Below, one piece after another: positions 43,068-52,977 of a DNA stretch of 64,000 nt. Within the stretch, counting starts at the first letter, position 1; every line of letters starts with the position of its first letter. The stretch is from positions 1 to 64,000 of the forward strand of contig LYSV01000071.1 of NCBI GenBank assembly GCA_001657315.1, written 5' to 3'. The notes beneath the pieces were generated by a model. The model made no database searches, had not been told where the DNA came from, and saw nothing but the letters and a program-made list of their open reading frames with translations. This stretch comes from Flammeovirgaceae bacterium BBD 1991-12. Lineage in GTDB: Bacteria > Bacteroidota > Bacteroidia > Cytophagales > Cyclobacteriaceae. The position numbers and the translations under genes were made by a program.

Positions 43068-44262
43068 ATGCTCCAAAACAAGAAGATATTGCTAGGAGTA
43101 TGTGGTAGTATAGCAGCCTACAAAGCTGCACATCTCACCAGACTGCTGATAAAAGAAGGGGTGGAGGTCAGGGTAGTTATGACCAACGCCGCCACTAAAT
43201 TCATTACTCCGCTGACCCTCGCTACACTTTCCAAAAATCCTGTTCTGTCGGATTTTGTAAAGGATAAGACCGGCCAATGGAACAACCATGTGGAGCTGGG
43301 GTTGTGGGCGGATGTGATGATCATAGCACCGGCGAGTGCCAATACCTTGGCCAAAATGGCCCATGGTCTGTGCGACAATCTTTTGCTGGCTACTTATCTT
43401 TCAGCACGTTGTCCGGTGATGATAGCGCCAGCTATGGACCTTGACATCTCACCCCTCCACAAAAACTAACCTGGAGAAGCTTGAAGGCTATGGCAACAGC
43501 ATAATAGAAGCAGAGCACGGTGAGCTGGCCAGCGGTCTGGTAGGAACCGGGAGAATGGCCGAGCCTGAACATATCCTGGAGGTTCTGGAAAAGCATTTCA
43601 ATAAAAAAAAAGCGCTGACCGGTAAACGGGTACTGATCACAGCAGGCCCTACCTATGAGGCCATAGACCCGGTACGTTTTATCGGGAATCATTCCAGTGG
43701 AAAAATGGGCTTTGCCATCGCTGAGTTCATGGCAGAGCAGGGTGCCAAGGTGCACCTCGTCAGTGGCCCCACACAGCTTTCCAGTACACATAAAAATATT
43801 AAAACCGAAAGGGTCACCTCTGCGGAGGAAATGTATGATGCCTGTGTGGAACAATTCGGCAATGCAGACATAAGTGTACTGGCTGCCGCCGTGGCCGATT
43901 ATAAACCGGTTGTGGCAGAAAGTCAGAAGATCAAGAAAAAAACGGACACGCTGCATCTGGACCTTACTAAAACGAAAGATATAGCCGCGGAGCTGGGCCA
44001 ACGGAAGAAAAACGGTCAGATGATCGTGGGGTTCGCCCTGGAAACGGAAAATGAGCAGGCCAACGCACTAAAAAAGATAAAATCCAAGAATTTCGACATG
44101 ATCGTGCTCAACTCACTCAAGGATGAGGGAGCAGGTTTCGGACATGACACCAATAAAATATCTATTATTGACAAACAAAATAATATTCATCAATTTGGGT
44201 TAAAGTCTAAAAGAGAGGTAGCTCAGGACATCGTGAATTCAATACTACATGCGCTTGATTAA
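43068..44262 (+). pseudogene. coaBC: Bifunctional phosphopantothenoylcysteine decarboxylase/phosphopantothenate-cysteine ligase, split by a frame break (true or sequence error)
   Basis: 43068-43469 reads MLQNKKILLGVCGSIAAYKAAHLTRLL...PAMDLD then runs out; 43441-44262 continues HPSTKTNLEKLEGYG...GKRVLITAGPTYEAIDPVRFIGNHSSGKMG. Confidence 0.85.
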
Positions 44263-45163
44263 TAACCTGATTGCTTTGATCCTGACAGGGATATCAGCCC
44301 TGGGTGTATCTGCTCAGGAAATAAACTGCAAGGTGACGGTAAACGCCGATCAGGTGCAGTCGTCCGACAGGAGTGTTTTCAGTGACATGGAGAATGCCTT
44401 CACCCAATTCGTCAGCAACCGTCAATGGACCGATGACGATTTTGACAACTTCGAGCAGATCAGGTGCAACATGATCATCACGTTGAACAACACCCAGACC
44501 AGTATCGGTAACTTTGAAGCCAGTGGTGTTCAGATACAGTATGCCAGACCGGTTTACAACACCAATTACGAATCCATATTGCTGAACTTTGCTGATCGTG
44601 ACTGGCAGTTTGAGTATGTGGAATCGCAGCCGTTGCAATTCAATGATAATACCTTTGACAGTAATCTTACATCCATACTGGCCTTCTATGCCTACATCAT
44701 CCTCGGGCTGGACTATGATTCCTTCAGTGAGCTGGGTGGTACATTGTACTTCCAGAAAGCCCTGGATGTGGTGAACAATGCACAACAGTCCAACCGGCCA
44801 GGGTGGAATGCGCTGGGAAGCACGCGCAACCGCTACTGGCTCGTGGAGAACTTCACCAACTCACAGATGGTAGAGCTTCGGAAAGGGATCTATAAATATC
44901 ACCGGCTGGCGCTGGATACCTTTGGGGAAGACCCTGAAAAAAGCCGCAGGCTTATTGTGGAGGTGCTGCGCGAATTTCAAAAGGTGAGGGACATTTATCC
45001 TAATTCCATTCTTATCATCTCTTTTCTGGACGCTAAATCCGACGAACTGATCAACATTTTTTCAGAAGGCAACCTGCAGGTGCGGCGGGAAGCGTACGAA
45101 ATTCTCATTGAAATAGATCCTGCCAAAACGGGAGAATACGAAAAGATCATCAAATCCAACTGA
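44249..45163 (+). CDS. porD: DUF4835 family protein, PorD (T9SS-associated)
   Basis: AQEINCKVTVNADQVQSSDRSVFSDMENAFTQFVSNRQWTDDDFDNFEQIRCNM. Confidence 0.88.
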   Translation: MRLINNLIALILTGISALGVSAQEINCKVTVNADQVQSSDRSVFSDMENAFTQFVSNRQWTDDDFDNFEQIRCNMIITLNNTQTSIGNFEASGVQIQYARPVYNTNYESILLNFADRDWQFEYVESQPLQFNDNTFDSNLTSILAFYAYIILGLDYDSFSELGGTLYFQKALDVVNNAQQSNRPGWNALGSTRNRYWLVENFTNSQMVELRKGIYKYHRLALDTFGEDPEKSRRLIVEVLREFQKVRDIYPNSILIISFLDAKSDELINIFSEGNLQVRREAYEILIEIDPAKTGEYEKIIKSN

Positions 45164-45167
45164 CCCA

Positions 45168-45392
45168 TTGGCAAAGCGGCAGATCAGACTGGATACTCCG
45201 GAAGGCATTCGAAAAATGCTGCCTGAAATCTCGGGTAAAAAAGTTAATATTGTAATGGTCTCCGGCGCGGTGTTTTTTGTGCTTGTCCAAAAAGTTTCAG
45301 ATAAAACCCTGATGGTTTCAGACATGAGGCTTACAAAAAATGAGCTGGAGATTGATCAGATTGCGGAAATTATTTTAGACGTCGAGGCGTAG
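45168..45392 (+). CDS. Small hypothetical protein between porD and recN
   Basis: 74 aa ORF with TTG start, ends adjacent to the recN ATG. Confidence 0.55.
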   Translation: MAKRQIRLDTPEGIRKMLPEISGKKVNIVMVSGAVFFVLVQKVSDKTLMVSDMRLTKNELEIDQIAEIILDVEA

Positions 45393-47051
45393 ATGCTCAA
45401 ACACCTTGTTATTAAAAACTATGCGTTGATCAAAGCGCTGGAGATCTCGCCTTCAGCGAACCTCAATATGATCACAGGAGAAACCGGAGCCGGCAAATCC
45501 ATCATGCTCGGCGCCGTGGGCCTGTTGCTGGGCAACCGGGCAGACACCCGGGCGCTGCTGAATGAAAATGAAAAATGCGTGGTAGAAGGTCATTTTGACC
45601 TCGGGGAGTACGACCTGGAACCTGTTTTCGAGCAGGAAGACCTCGACTATGAACGGCTATCGATCATACGGCGTGAAATAAGCACCTCAGGGAAATCAAG
45701 AGCATTCATCAATGACACGCCCGTCACCCTGGATGTGATGAAAAAGATAGGGTTGCGGCTGATGGATATCCATTCCCAGCATGAAACCCTACATCTTGGG
45801 AAAAGCTCCTACCAGCTCGACTTCATTGATGCATGGGCGGAAACCATAGACCTGAAAAAAGATTATCAGTCTTCATATCAGAGTTACGAAGCCGCCCGCA
45901 AAAAGCTGGAAAAGCTCCGTCAGGAAGCTGACGAGATGAACAAGGAAGCGGACTATGAGAGCTTTCTGCTGGAAGAGCTGGTCAATGCAAAGCTGGAGCC
46001 CCATGAGCAGGAGGAACTGGAGGGCATGGTACAGCTCATGGAACATGCCGAAGAGATAAAGACCAAACTCAACGCCACCCTGGAGATCCTTTCCAACAGC
46101 GATTTCTCATCACTGAACGGTTTGCAGGAATCCAACAGTCTGCTCAGCCAGCTGTCGAGGTTCTCCAAAAGTTTTGAAGAGCTGGGCCAGCGCCTGAACA
46201 GCGCCACCATTGAAATTACCGATATAGTAGCGGAATTGGAAAAGGCTGAAGAAGAAGTGGAGTTTGATCCTGAGCAGGCACGGCAGGCACAGGAAAGACT
46301 AAGCCTCATTTTTCATCTTCAGCAGAAACATAACGTCCAGGACATAACTGCGCTCATTCGTATGCAGGATGAACTGCAGCAAAAAGTCAACAGGTTCGGT
46401 AATATGGATGAGGAGTTACAGAATGCAGAACAGGAAATGGAACAGCTGTTCGCTGAGACGCAGCAGAAGGCAACGGTATTGAGTAAAAGACGGCTTGCCT
46501 GCTTTGGCTCACTTGAAGGGGAATTCGTGAAGTTGCTTCAAAAAGTCGGGATCCCTGAGGCGACTGTAAAAATTGAGAACACCACCGTGGACCCAGGACC
46601 CGACGGCATGGACCGGATCAGTATCCTGTTTAGTGCCAACAAGGGGATCCGCCCACAGGAGCTGGCTAAGGTAGCCTCAGGGGGGGAGTTCTCCCGGTTA
46701 ATGTTTTGTGTGAAATATATCCTGGCAGACAAGGTCTCACTGCCTACTATCATTTTTGATGAGATCGATGCCGGCATCTCAGGGGAGATTGCCCTGAAGC
46801 TGGGCGATATGATGAAAAACATGGCCGGAAAACATCAGCTCATCACCATAAGTCACCTGCCACAGATCGCCGCCCGCGGGGACCAGCATTATTTCGTTTA
46901 CAAGGACAGCTCCGATAACCGGTCCGTAAGCAAGATCAAGGCATTGTCAGCCGATGAGCGTATTGAAGAAATAGCAAAAATGATCGGTGGTGACCAGCCT
47001 TCTGTAGTAGCCTTTGACAATGCCCGGGAGCTGATGGGTATAAACAGATAA
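45393..47051 (+). CDS. recN: DNA repair protein RecN
   Basis: LVIKNYALIKALEISPSANLNMITGETGAGKSIMLGAVGLLLG...FDEIDAGISGEIALKLG. Confidence 0.96.
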   Translation: MLKHLVIKNYALIKALEISPSANLNMITGETGAGKSIMLGAVGLLLGNRADTRALLNENEKCVVEGHFDLGEYDLEPVFEQEDLDYERLSIIRREISTSGKSRAFINDTPVTLDVMKKIGLRLMDIHSQHETLHLGKSSYQLDFIDAWAETIDLKKDYQSSYQSYEAARKKLEKLRQEADEMNKEADYESFLLEELVNAKLEPHEQEELEGMVQLMEHAEEIKTKLNATLEILSNSDFSSLNGLQESNSLLSQLSRFSKSFEELGQRLNSATIEITDIVAELEKAEEEVEFDPEQARQAQERLSLIFHLQQKHNVQDITALIRMQDELQQKVNRFGNMDEELQNAEQEMEQLFAETQQKATVLSKRRLACFGSLEGEFVKLLQKVGIPEATVKIENTTVDPGPDGMDRISILFSANKGIRPQELAKVASGGEFSRLMFCVKYILADKVSLPTIIFDEIDAGISGEIALKLGDMMKNMAGKHQLITISHLPQIAARGDQHYFVYKDSSDNRSVSKIKALSADERIEEIAKMIGGDQPSVVAFDNARELMGINR

Positions 47052-47120
47052 CCAGTATGTTAAGATTGCCAAACGCAACCATATCATCACAATTCCTGAT
47101 CGCATTTTTACCAAAAACAC

Positions 47121-47699
47121 ATGCCTGAGGTCATAGATGGCTTTACGCATACCGAGTACCTTACGGTTTTTGTTGCCATTATTTTCGGCTATGTAGGTGC
47201 GGAGTACTTCGTAGGGTGGGGCTCCATGATACGCAACCGTGTGATCATACGGATCTACTGGCAGCACCTGATGTGGACCGTTTTCGCATTTCTGGTACTT
47301 ATTCAAAACTGGTGGGGAATATGGCCACGTACACGGGTGATCAATGACAACATCTATTACTTTCTTTATTCGCTGGTGCCCATCTTTCTTTTCCACCTCA
47401 TCAGTGTGATCCTGTTCCCGAATTTCATACAGCACGAAAAAACAGACATGAAGGAGTATTTCTACCGGAATTCGAGATGGTTTTTTGCGCTGCTTTCTGC
47501 CTACTTTGTGAGCACGATTATAAGCTCATTTGTATACCCTGACGTGGGCAATGTACTGGTACAAAACATCATAAGGTCAATGGGAGTCATGCTGGCGTTG
47601 GCCGCAGCATATTTTGACCAGGTGAAGATACTTCATTATATTTTGCTGATCATAGGCTACATTTCACTGGCAGGTTTTTTTATAGCACTACCGTCTTAG
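47121..47699 (+). CDS. Hypothetical integral membrane protein
   Basis: 192 aa, several hydrophobic segments. Confidence 0.75.
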   Translation: MPEVIDGFTHTEYLTVFVAIIFGYVGAEYFVGWGSMIRNRVIIRIYWQHLMWTVFAFLVLIQNWWGIWPRTRVINDNIYYFLYSLVPIFLFHLISVILFPNFIQHEKTDMKEYFYRNSRWFFALLSAYFVSTIISSFVYPDVGNVLVQNIIRSMGVMLALAAAYFDQVKILHYILLIIGYISLAGFFIALPS

Positions 47700-47705
47700 T
47701 AACAT

Positions 47706-49145
47706 ATGAATAGTAAAATCTCACTTACCAGGATCATAGGCTTTGCACTGGGCCCTCTCCTCTTTACTCTTGTCCTCCTTTTCAGCGAGCCTCCCAACGA
47801 AGAAATATGGAAGGTGCTGGCGCTGGCTTTGTGGATGATCACCTGGTGGATCACCGAGGCTGCTCCTATACCCGTTACAGCCCTGCTTCCACTCGTCCTT
47901 CTGCCCTACCTGGGCATATTTACCGTGGCTGAATCCACAGCACCCTATGCCAGCCCTATTATTTTTCTTTTCATGGGAGGGTTTATGATCGCCCTTGGGC
48001 TGGAGAAACACAATTTACACCAGCGTATTGCATTAAACCTGATACGCATCACAGGTACGTCAGGCAACGGTATTATCCTTGGATTTATGCTGGCCACGGC
48101 TCTGCTCAGCATGTGGATCAGTAATACTGCCACAGCAGTAATGATGCTGCCCATAGCCACCTCGGTTGTACGCCTGCTTATGAAGGAGCATGATATGAAC
48201 GGCTCCGAAAAAAGATTCGCGCTGGGACTCATGCTCAGTATTGCCTACGCTGCCAATATTGGCGGCACCATGACCATCATAGGTACGCCTCCCAATGTAG
48301 TGATGACCGGGTACCTGAAAGAGCTGGTAGACTTTGAGATGGCCTTCAGCCGGTGGCTTATCATAGGTATTCCTGCGGGAGTTATTATTCTGTCCGCTAC
48401 TTATTTCCTGATCACCCGCGTCCTGTTTGCCAACGGGATCCGTGAGATTGAAGGGTCCGGCGCACTGATCCATAAAAAGCTGGAATCCCTCGGCAGCATT
48501 TCAAGAGAGGAAAAACTGGTGACCGCCGTATTCACCCTGACAGCAGCATGCTGGGTCTTCAAACCACAGGTCAATGCTTTGCTGGGAGCTCCCTTTCTTT
48601 CTGATGCAACCACCGCTATGGCCGGGGGCATACTCATGTTCATCACTCCGGTAAGTTTTAACAAAAACAGGTTTCTGATGAACTGGGAGGACACTACCCG
48701 GCTACCCTGGGGAATTCTTATCCTTTTCGGAGGAGGTATGTGCCTGGCCAAAGGAATGGAAAGATCTGGGATCATCGAGGCCATCGGCGTATTTGTATCC
48801 GAACGTAGCGATCTTGGACTATTGAGTTTGATAGCCATCGTAACTGCCGTAGTAGTGTTCATGACCGAGCTGATGAGTAATGTAGCCCTTGTCACCATTT
48901 TCATACCGGTTATCATAGGCGTGGCCAACGGACTGGATATCAACCCGCTTTACCTTGTGATCCCCTCCACCATAGCTTCCAGTTGTGCCTTTATGATGCC
49001 TATATCCACACCTCCCAATGCCATCGTCTTCGCCAGTGGTCATATCCGGATCAAGGATATGATGAGAGCAGGGATATTGCTTAATGTTCTAAGCGTATTG
49101 ATCCTGGTGATCATTGGAATGGTACTGGTGCCATTGGTTTTTTAG
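47706..49145 (+). CDS. SLC13/DASS family anion:sodium symporter
   Basis: WITEAAPIPVTALLPLVLLPYLGI...IGTPPNVVMTGYL...PISTPPNAIVFASGHI. Confidence 0.93.
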   Translation: MNSKISLTRIIGFALGPLLFTLVLLFSEPPNEEIWKVLALALWMITWWITEAAPIPVTALLPLVLLPYLGIFTVAESTAPYASPIIFLFMGGFMIALGLEKHNLHQRIALNLIRITGTSGNGIILGFMLATALLSMWISNTATAVMMLPIATSVVRLLMKEHDMNGSEKRFALGLMLSIAYAANIGGTMTIIGTPPNVVMTGYLKELVDFEMAFSRWLIIGIPAGVIILSATYFLITRVLFANGIREIEGSGALIHKKLESLGSISREEKLVTAVFTLTAACWVFKPQVNALLGAPFLSDATTAMAGGILMFITPVSFNKNRFLMNWEDTTRLPWGILILFGGGMCLAKGMERSGIIEAIGVFVSERSDLGLLSLIAIVTAVVVFMTELMSNVALVTIFIPVIIGVANGLDINPLYLVIPSTIASSCAFMMPISTPPNAIVFASGHIRIKDMMRAGILLNVLSVLILVIIGMVLVPLVF

Positions 49146-49229
49146 TTGATAGTTGATGGTTGATCGGGTTGGTTGATCGTTGTTTGTGGTTTGTATCTGT
49201 CTACCAACATGAGGAGACAACCCATATTC

Positions 49230-49994
49230 TTAAAACTCCGTTGTAAATAAGTTCCTCGCACCCTTTATACCACACTTCTGATACCGATGATAGACCTGGG
49301 CGGCTCTCTCATCAATTTCAGCACCGGATTCATCACGTATCCAACCGTCCAGTGCAGATTTTAGCGTGTAGGCTTCCGGGGCCATCAGATGTGTTGTCCA
49401 AAGGAGAGGGTGGGCTCCAGCCTTGCGGATTTCCGGTCCAAAATAGTTTTTGCTGTAGCAGGCAAGTATCATAGCCTCTTTACGTTCATCGGTATTTTTA
49501 TCGTATTTTATATCTATATTGAAGTCCATCAGACCATCATGCCCGACATAAGCCACCAGGTCGGATGTTCCACCAAAATTCAGGCTGGAGGAACTGTAAT
49601 TGATCTTCAAAGCGTCCTGTCCGTTGGAAGCCTTTAGGAAATCACCTACACACTGCTTTATCTTTTCTCCATCATAGGCATCCGCCAGCATATAGACCTC
49701 CAGGGTCGAATGTTTGAATAATAATCTTTCCAATATGGCCGGATCGGTTGATTTGATCGTCTTTATCAGTTCCCAATCGGTGGTTTTGCCGTTGAAATAA
49801 GTCTTCACCCCATAGGCAGCACCCCAGTACAGGTTACGGGCGGGGTCCTTACCATTACCCAGCGACGCTGGAACAGGTACAATGCCTTGATACTTATTAT
49901 CACAAAGGGCCACGAAAACATGAACTGTTCTGTGCTGTCCAAAGATCAATGAAGACAGAAGAAGAGTAAAGATCAGACTAAAAATGGCTTTCAT
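49230..49994 (-). CDS. Hypothetical secreted protein
   Basis: 254 aa with signal peptide; HVFVALCDNKYQGIVPVPASLGNGKDPARNLYWG. Confidence 0.75.
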   Translation of the reverse strand: MKAIFSLIFTLLLSSLIFGQHRTVHVFVALCDNKYQGIVPVPASLGNGKDPARNLYWGAAYGVKTYFNGKTTDWELIKTIKSTDPAILERLLFKHSTLEVYMLADAYDGEKIKQCVGDFLKASNGQDALKINYSSSSLNFGGTSDLVAYVGHDGLMDFNIDIKYDKNTDERKEAMILACYSKNYFGPEIRKAGAHPLLWTTHLMAPEAYTLKSALDGWIRDESGAEIDERAAQVYHRYQKCGIKGARNLFTTEF

Positions 49995-50087
49995 ATTGAT
50001 ATTAGCAGATGATCCATTTAGCCCTACTTTGTCAAGTTAAGATTTCATAAGGTCATTTTAGCAAATTTGGGACAGTCACTGATTGTG

Positions 50088-50129
50088 GGTTGCCCGTTGC
50101 GGGTTCCTTTTAGCTGGCAACGGGCAACC
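50088..50129. repeat. Intergenic hairpin, perfect 13 bp arms
   Basis: ggttgcccgttgc (50088-50100) and gcaacgggcaacc (50117-50129). Confidence 0.85.
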
Positions 50130-50205
50130 GGTTTCCCGGAGAATAAGCACGCAAATGAACTATTCATTAGACTTAACTTAACAAAGTAGGATTAGTTGAT
50201 ATCCT

Positions 50206-51090
50206 CTATTTCAACGAAATATTCAGCTCACATATTTCAAAATTGCCATTTCTATACCCCGTGATCAGTAACTTTCTGTTGTCTGCAGACCAGTCAGGCA
50301 GTGTATCTCCATCTTCATTGTAGGTGATCCTCTGCCGATTTTTCCCATCGGCGTCCATGACATAGATCTCAGGCCGGATCTCCTCCATGGAAACCACATA
50401 GGCGATCCTTGATCCGTCCGTGGACCATGCCGGACAAAAATTATGTCTGGGCCAGTGCGTTAACCTTTTTTTACTGGAACCATCAACGCCAATAGAATAG
50501 ATCTCATCATCAGTATTGTCCGTCTCATGGCGGGAGAAAAACAACAGAGACTCCCCATCTGCAGACCATCTGGGGTAAAAGCTGCGGAAGCCATAGTCTG
50601 CCAGTCTGGTAACGATAATTCCGCTCCTGTCTACAATAACAATACTGGATTCCTCATCCGACCTCTTGCTGGAAAATGCTATCCTTTTGCCGTCAGGGGA
50701 ATACCTAGGAAACACCGGCTCACCATCAAGACCCTTAATATCCAAATGGCTGATATTCAAATTTTCCAGCACAAGCTCATAAAGTCCATTTTTACCACCA
50801 CGATTGGATTCAAACACTATTTTCGTACCATCCGGATGCCAGTCCGGTCGCCTGTCGTCACTATCACGGGTGGTTAGCCTCTCCTGATTACTTCCATCAG
50901 CATTCATAACATAGATATCCCAGTTCCCTTCCCGGTTGGACTCAAAAATGATCTGCTTCCCATCAGGAGAGTAGCTGCCGTACCGGTCATCTGCCTTATG
51001 ATGGGTCAGTATCTTTTCTTCCGCTCCCTGACCATAAACTGCGAGTGCCGTGACGAAAATAAATAAGTACGTATATAAAATCTTCACCAT
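50206..51090 (-). CDS. TolB-like WD40/PD40 beta-propeller protein
   Basis: Repeated YSPDGKQIIFESNREGNWDIYVMNADGSNQERLT units. Confidence 0.88.
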   Translation of the reverse strand: MVKILYTYLFIFVTALAVYGQGAEEKILTHHKADDRYGSYSPDGKQIIFESNREGNWDIYVMNADGSNQERLTTRDSDDRRPDWHPDGTKIVFESNRGGKNGLYELVLENLNISHLDIKGLDGEPVFPRYSPDGKRIAFSSKRSDEESSIVIVDRSGIIVTRLADYGFRSFYPRWSADGESLLFFSRHETDNTDDEIYSIGVDGSSKKRLTHWPRHNFCPAWSTDGSRIAYVVSMEEIRPEIYVMDADGKNRQRITYNEDGDTLPDWSADNRKLLITGYRNGNFEICELNISLK

Positions 51091-51139
51091 TGCTATATTG
51101 GTTTTAACGATTTTCTCCTTTTACCGGCTGATAAGTGCC

Positions 51140-51213
51140 GATTACCTGCTCATAGAGTCCTGTGGAGCCTCGGGGTTCCTCACAGAGTCCTGTGGGTCCA
51201 CAGGATTCTGTGA
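51140..51213. repeat. Palindromic intergenic repeat related to 305-363
   Basis: gattacctgctcatagagtcctgtgga (51140-51166) matches the reverse complement of 305-331 with 3 mismatches; tcacagagtcctgtgg/ccacaggattctgtga hairpin at 51180-51213. Confidence 0.75.
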
Positions 51214-51270
51214 ATGTAAGTGTGCCGAAACAAAGCAAAGGAATGCTGATGTTTTACGTCAGAAACAAAA

Positions 51271-51783
51271 CTAAATGTCCAACCCTGTACTTTCAGTCAT
51301 GAATCTGTGCAATGTCACCATTTGATCCTTTCCCATCCTTTTCCCGAAGTAAGCCACAAGGTAAAGGCTCAGAAAAACAAGGGCCAGCAGGGGAACCCAC
51401 CACAGTATCGCTGCCGGTTTACCCAACGACAGATAAGATATGCCCATAGTGCCCACCACCAGAATAGCAAAACCAATGGCAGTGTAAAAAAAGACGAACA
51501 TAGTCCATACAGTAGGTCGGGGCCCGTAAAGTCCTCTTAGCAGGGTGCCTTTGCCACTTTCCTCCAGAGTGAGATTCAACTGAGGTGACCAGTAGTGCCG
51601 CTCTTCCACCGGAAGATACAGTGTGACCTGGTTATACGCGAATCTTCCCTTGCAGGGCGCATCTTCCTTACCCAGGCCGGTCTTGATCTTTTTGGTCAGA
51701 TCTTCCACGGACAAGGGAGTTTCTATTCTAAAGCGTGGCCTGACCTGGTATACGGGGAAATGATCATTGTCGGTTTCGCTCAT
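51271..51783 (-). CDS. Hypothetical membrane protein
   Basis: 170 aa with two hydrophobic segments. Confidence 0.7.
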   Translation of the reverse strand: MSETDNDHFPVYQVRPRFRIETPLSVEDLTKKIKTGLGKEDAPCKGRFAYNQVTLYLPVEERHYWSPQLNLTLEESGKGTLLRGLYGPRPTVWTMFVFFYTAIGFAILVVGTMGISYLSLGKPAAILWWVPLLALVFLSLYLVAYFGKRMGKDQMVTLHRFMTESTGLDI

Positions 51784-51938
51784 AAAATAGTCCTTTCATG
51801 ACCATAAGGCAAATCATGGCAACATTCCGGTTTTTCTCTGAAATTCATAAGGATAAAATAACCATTTTTTGCTTGTCAGCCAATAATCAGTGATACCAGC
51901 TGATTTAAATCGGAAGGCCTGTCATACAATATTAAAAA

Positions 51939-52724
51939 TTAATGTTTTTCCTTCCCTATCACCATTGTGGAACAGACCATCTTTGTTTCAAGGACATCAT
52001 TCTCTTCAGCCTGTTCCCTGAGATATTTTTCGAAAAGTGTGCTTTTATGAGGATACGTTTCCATCAATTCATGGCATCTTTTTTCAAGATTTTTGAATAT
52101 ATCAACATCTGCGTCCTTCATCTCATCGCTACTGATTATAGTTTCATCCAACAAATGCATGTCGGCATCACTGATCTGCCTTAGAACATCCGCTCTTTTC
52201 TGGATCAGTGGATCACTGAAGTTACTTTCATTCTCAATGTAGCCGTCATCAATAACAATCACTCCATTTTCCGTCAGACTTTTTGAAAGTGTGATAAGGG
52301 TAGAATAATAATCTCCGAAAACCGGCCCTACAGCACCCAGGACAATTACGTCAAATTGGGGCAATTCTCCGATCTTTTTCCTGATATCACCTTGCTCGAA
52401 CCGGCAGGATTGGGCCACTCCATACTCCACAGCTTTTTTGTTTGCCTCTTCGATAAACTCCCCGATAGCATCGATCCCAAGACATTTGCATCCCAGTTCC
52501 TGCGCCAGCCTAACTGATACGGCTCCTTTTCCACAACCCAGATCAAGTATATTCAGGTGTGAATAATCCCGGGTGTGTTTGCGAACCAGTTCTGTAATCA
52601 CTTTTGGAGACGCTCCAATCTCCCACATGTCCTGAAGTATATAAGGTAAAAAAGGGAACAATGCCACATCAGTACCATCCATGGCATTTACAACACTTTC
52701 TTTCAGCGACTTCATGGTATTCAT
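51939..52724 (-). CDS. SAM-dependent methyltransferase (class I)
   Basis: LNILDLGCGKGAVSVRLAQELGCKCLGIDAI. Confidence 0.88.
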   Translation of the reverse strand: MNTMKSLKESVVNAMDGTDVALFPFLPYILQDMWEIGASPKVITELVRKHTRDYSHLNILDLGCGKGAVSVRLAQELGCKCLGIDAIGEFIEEANKKAVEYGVAQSCRFEQGDIRKKIGELPQFDVIVLGAVGPVFGDYYSTLITLSKSLTENGVIVIDDGYIENESNFSDPLIQKRADVLRQISDADMHLLDETIISSDEMKDADVDIFKNLEKRCHELMETYPHKSTLFEKYLREQAEENDVLETKMVCSTMVIGKEKH

Positions 52725-52977
52725 ATTATGGGTTAGGGGCCATATTGGGCTACTTTCATATTCACAATCTTAGATTTTACAGCAAAGCTTACCCAACGGA
52801 ACAGAATCTCTCCGCTCGGTTCTTTGAAGAGCAAGTCAGCCAGTCTGAAGTTATGTAATACCATAGCAATTTACAAAAATATCATGTCACAGGTCGCGCG
52901 TCCCTGCCCTCTCATTATAGTGCCTGATTGAAAAATAAGGCTGGTATTATGACAATCCGTGTCTGTAATCTTGACTG

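Noticed and set aside
43432-44001. 189 aa minus ORF antisense to coaBC
   Set aside because: Shadow of the CoaB coding sequence; no recognisable family.
48401-48943. 180 aa minus ORF antisense to the SLC13 symporter
   Set aside because: Low-complexity shadow ORF opposite a strong coding gene.
51050-51274. 74 aa plus ORF rich in ESCG repeats
   Set aside because: Lies on the intergenic hairpin repeat and overlaps the TolB-like start; repeat-derived rather than a gene.
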